A stretch of 63,373 nucleotides of DNA. Source: UBA6022 sp032154105 (GTDB taxonomy: Bacteria > Patescibacteriota > Saccharimonadia > Saccharimonadales > Saccharimonadaceae). The DNA lies in assembly GCA_032154105.1 (NCBI GenBank), contig JALDYI010000005.1, positions 1-63,373 of the forward strand, given 5' to 3'. Within the stretch, counting starts at the first letter, position 1. Every line of letters begins with the position of its first letter. Under the pieces are notes generated by a model. It did no database searches. It was not told the DNA's origin and saw nothing but the letters and a program-made list of their open reading frames with translations. This document shows positions 60,891 through 63,373 of the stretch, piece by piece. A program made the translations under genes and the position numbers.

Positions 60891-61616
60891 TTACATGCCT
60901 CCTAAAGAAACGGCATTCATAGCCAAAACCTGGTTAACGTAGAGATAAAAGCCGAGGATAAGGAGGCCGGCACCGGCGCAAAATTGAAGGAAGTTTTTGT
61001 TTTTTTCTCGCCACTTTTGAATCGTGCTTAGTTTGTGGCCGCTGCCTACAAGAGTGCTGACAATCAGTAGTGGCAGAAGAGAAACGACGGTGTACATGCC
61101 GATACCGGTCAGTTGCCATGCGGATGGGAGGTGGATAATCACCAATGCGCTGACGGCGATCGGCGCAATAATGAACAGAAGTTCGCTGATGACGCTCGTG
61201 AGGCCTAGGCCAAAGGCCTCGGCGCTTCGTTTGGTGACTTTGGTGCGTTCGCTGAGGTATTCGGCAACTCCACGAGGAATCCAGAGTGTCGTTCCGCTCT
61301 GGCGGCGGTAATAAAACAGCCAGACAGCAACTCCAACGCCCAGGAGTAGCCCGCAGCCAAGCACCCATGCGATTTCCGGAGCAGCTTTGCCGTCAAAGAT
61401 ATGCAGTAGTACGAGTGATACGAAAGAAATAAGCAGCGTGGTCATAACACCAGCACCGAAGATAAAGCCGCCGATAAGACGCATGAGCTTGGCGTGTGAT
61501 CGCTTGGAACCGATGGCGTGGCCGCTCATGAGGCTCAACATACTAACGCTCAGCTGAAAACTGGCGTGGATGAGGCCGGCGAATGCGACGATAGCGAGCG
61601 AACTGACAGTGTCCAT
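60891..61616 (-). CDS. Six-helix membrane protein, CcdA/LysE-like
   Basis: A 241-aa integral membrane protein with about six helices. It recalls the CcdA/TauE/LysE-type families, but no thiol pair was seen in the first helices, so electron transfer like CcdA is not shown. First gene of the operon with the ATP-cone and oxidoreductase. Promoter: TTGACC (61673-61678 on the minus strand), 18 nt, TATAAA (61649-61654). Confidence 0.7.
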   Translation of the reverse strand: MDTVSSLAIVAFAGLIHASFQLSVSMLSLMSGHAIGSKRSHAKLMRLIGGFIFGAGVMTTLLISFVSLVLLHIFDGKAAPEIAWVLGCGLLLGVGVAVWLFYYRRQSGTTLWIPRGVAEYLSERTKVTKRSAEAFGLGLTSVISELLFIIAPIAVSALVIIHLPSAWQLTGIGMYTVVSLLPLLIVSTLVGSGHKLSTIQKWREKNKNFLQFCAGAGLLILGFYLYVNQVLAMNAVSLGGM

Positions 61617-61806
61617 ATATGTTTATTTTTTGTCTACCTTTACCCTTATTTATACCATAAGCGAGTCATGTGGGTCAAAGTATCTAAACTAAATACACAA
61701 CCAGGTGCATGAACGGCGACTTTCCTTGCAAAATACTATTGCTTTTTTATAACTTTTATGCTTAAATAAATACATTAAACAATAAAAACAAACAGGACAC
61801 AACAAC

Positions 61807-61962
61807 ATGGAAATTGAGCAGAACGTTTCAAATGTCGAAGCCGTTACGATTAGTGATATCTTGGGTCTCGCTACGTGGAGCCGCCAGCGTAGTAGCCAGG
61901 AATTGCAAGATTTTATCAATACTCGTCATGCCATGTTGCCTGATGATACCGAAATTGAGTAA
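61807..61962 (+). CDS. Small acidic protein, 51 aa
   Basis: MEIEQNVSNVEAVTISDILGL... then WSRQRSSQELQDFINTRHAMLPDDTEIE. No SD is obvious, but TTGCAA-16-TATAAC lies about 55 nt upstream and codon use looks coding. Helical and acidic at the end. Not recognised. Confidence 0.5.
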   Translation: MEIEQNVSNVEAVTISDILGLATWSRQRSSQELQDFINTRHAMLPDDTEIE

Positions 61963-62059
61963 ACGTTTCCGTTCAACCATCTAAGGTGGTGGGGTAATGT
62001 TGTCCTTTTATGAATCGTGATATTCTATAGGTACAACGTAATGCAGGAGATCAATTCAT

Positions 62060-62467
62060 ATGAATGAAGATCAAGAACAGCAAACGACCGAAGTGCGCGA
62101 AACAACTGGGCGGCAAGGCGATACGAATGTAACACGCCAAACAATCCAAAGTTCCAACACAGCCAGTGGCTCGGTAGTCCTCAAACGGATAGTGTGGTAT
62201 ATCGCAGGCGTTATCATTGCTCTGCTCGCTATCCGTGTTATTCTACTCCTTCTTGGGGCAAATAGAGACAGCGGATTTGTCGATTTCGTATATGCCTTGA
62301 GCGAGCTATTTGCAGCGCCATTTTATGGCATCTTCAATTATGTACCTGCTTATGGGCAGTCAGTGCTCGAGCTTAGTAGTCTTGTCGCGATTGCGGTATA
62401 TGCGCTCATTGCTTGGGGAATTGCAAAGCTTGCAACCCTCACAAAGACAAACCCATCCGCCGCGTAG
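62060..62467 (+). CDS. YggT-family membrane protein
   Basis: A 135-aa protein with a hydrophilic Thr/Gln-rich start (~1-40), then two helices (~43-66, ~100-125) around FVYALSELFAAPFYGIFNYVPAY, the YggT pattern (ALLAIRVILLLLGAN; APF). Function in membrane or division-related processes is suspected in the family. CAGGAG lies before the ATG. Confidence 0.82.
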   Translation: MNEDQEQQTTEVRETTGRQGDTNVTRQTIQSSNTASGSVVLKRIVWYIAGVIIALLAIRVILLLLGANRDSGFVDFVYALSELFAAPFYGIFNYVPAYGQSVLELSSLVAIAVYALIAWGIAKLATLTKTNPSAA

Positions 62468-62487
62468 ACCGCTGCGCTATGGTAATA

Positions 62488-62518
62488 AAATAAGACTCTC
62501 TGCGTGTGAGTCTTATTT
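62488..62518. terminator. Bidirectional terminator
   Basis: AAATAAGACTC pairs with GAGTCTTATTT. Its right arm overlaps the end of the convergent nuclease-like gene (stop at 62513). Confidence 0.8.
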
Positions 62519-63280
62519 TATTGGCTGTTTTGTAGCAATGCGAGACATAAGGTTCGTCGATTGTCGCTTATAGAGGCGCTGAAGCGAGTGCGTTGCAATT
62601 GTGGCGGTGAGTGCATTGTGGTCTGAAATGCGTTCGTCATCGGAAACACTAAATGTCTTGAACGAATATTGCTTTGGGATGAGGAAGTAATCATTGCGCT
62701 TTTCCATGCTTGGGTAGGAGATATAGGGGAATTTGGTGGAGGCTTCGTAGGTGTCACCCCAAAGTTCGACTGATTCTTCAAGATGATTTAGGTTGAAATC
62801 ACCGACGATAATACGCTCTTCTCCACGGGCTTTAAGGATCGCGAGTGTCTCCTCGAGCTGTGCGGTGGCAAAGTCAACAAAATCGGTAATCGAGAAGTGA
62901 ACATGCGCAAGTTTGACGACTTCGCCGTTTATAGTGACATCAAGCAACTGAACAATGCGCTGATGCTCATCGCCCGGCGCCTGCTTCAGAACGACAACAT
63001 CAGAGGCGACAATTGGGTAGCGACTGAGGCACCCGAGCCCTTCTCGATACGTAGGATATTCAAGCCCAACTTGTAATCGGCTGATGGTTGTTTGCTGGTG
63101 TGGGTATCGCAAATGGTCGTTAAGGAGTTGTACTTGATTGCGGGCGTTGATTTCTGGCAAGAAGACAACCTCTTGAAAGAATATAAGATCTGGCTTCTCA
63201 TGCTTGAGATGGGCAGTAATATGCTTCACACGTCCTTCCCAGTCATCAAAGCCTTGGAGATTCAGTGTCGTTATTTTCAT
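62513..63280 (-). CDS. Endonuclease/exonuclease/phosphatase-family protein
   Basis: A 255-aa EEP-fold protein: MKITTLNLQGFDDWEGRVKHI, FFQEVVF (metal-binding Glu), VGDFNLNH and SDHNALTATI (catalytic Asp-His). Such proteins act as DNases, phosphodiesterases or sphingomyelinase-like enzymes; no signal peptide, so it is probably cytoplasmic. ATG 63280 is the conserved start; an upstream in-frame ATG is unsupported. The final ~90 nt of the window contain no gene that I can support. Confidence 0.88.
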   Translation of the reverse strand: MKITTLNLQGFDDWEGRVKHITAHLKHEKPDLIFFQEVVFLPEINARNQVQLLNDHLRYPHQQTTISRLQVGLEYPTYREGLGCLSRYPIVASDVVVLKQAPGDEHQRIVQLLDVTINGEVVKLAHVHFSITDFVDFATAQLEETLAILKARGEERIIVGDFNLNHLEESVELWGDTYEASTKFPYISYPSMEKRNDYFLIPKQYSFKTFSVSDDERISDHNALTATIATHSLQRLYKRQSTNLMSRIATKQPIK

Positions 63281-63373
63281 ATGATTAGCGTAACAAATAT
63301 AGAAGTAGAAATGGAGCTGCAAAACGATTTTTATTACGTCGCTCCACCGGTAGTGCGATAGGTTGTATTCACA

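Overview
The window looks like a piece of a small, streamlined Patescibacteria (CPR) genome, most like Candidatus Saccharibacteria (TM7). This is an inference from gene content: many short pseudopilin genes with almost identical N-termini, CHAP and lysozyme-like wall enzymes, a MutY-like glycosylase without FeS cysteines, YtxH, GlsB and YggT small membrane proteins, very compact spacing, and TGA used as a normal stop (which argues against the UGA-recoding Gracilibacteria/Absconditabacteria). No rRNA, CRISPR array, transposase or integrase gene was seen.

Layout. 0-3 kb: an unknown protein, RfbB (dTDP-glucose dehydratase), and a nucleotidyltransferase plus HAD phosphatase pair. 3-10.3 kb: five tandem pseudopilin genes (the last with a LamG-like module) behind a giant NHL/fibronectin-III surface protein. 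10.4-16.4 kb: a polysaccharide locus with three family-4-like glycosyltransferases, a priming sugar-phosphate transferase and a divergent O-antigen ligase/polymerase. 16.4-22.6 kb: a LexA-type HTH protein, tRNA-Asn, a lone pilin, a lysozyme-like protein, a Na+/H+ antiporter and the first glsB copy. 22.7-28 kb: an overlapping four-gene phosphorelay and a Crp/Fnr regulator. 28-38.7 kb: two MFS transporters, the CCA enzyme, Pcm, the second glsB behind a perfect CRP-type site, AbrB, CorA and a 1322-residue surface protein with a deacetylase-like region. 38.7-39.1 kb: a structured, promoter-bearing non-coding stretch. 39.1-52.7 kb: DsbA, a CBS protein, AspS, DNA repair (AlkA, MutY-like), MsrA, MscS, a DNPH1-like hydrolase, MurC and small proteins. 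52.8-57 kb: an ABC exporter, another lone pilin and a TraB-like protein. 57-63.3 kb: two CAT-anticodon tRNAs (one initiator), DivIC/FtsL, CHAP, a cysteine-less pyridine nucleotide-disulfide family oxidoreductase with a stand-alone ATP-cone protein, YggT and an EEP-family nuclease.

The most unusual signal is a pair of related ~180-bp structured elements directly downstream of two different tRNA genes (tRNA-Asn at 16.8 kb and a CAT-anticodon tRNA at 57.3 kb). Each starts with a terminator-like hairpin, carries the same internal core (CTTTTGC loop GCAAAAGTGGTTCG, GTGTAG, AGGCTTTAG) in conserved hairpins, and ends in an exact 18-20 nt copy of the 3' end of its own host tRNA, starting at the same T-loop position and including CCA. 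This looks like a family of tiny non-autonomous elements, or structured RNAs, tied to tRNA 3' ends.

A second window-wide signal is leaderless transcription: about twenty genes have a TATAAT/TATACT box 6-11 nt before the start codon, whereas genes inside operons use Shine-Dalgarno sites. Together the genes describe a cell investing in surface adhesion (pilins with sugar-binding modules, giant repeat proteins, capsule/EPS), wall remodelling and signalling, which fits an epibiotic lifestyle.
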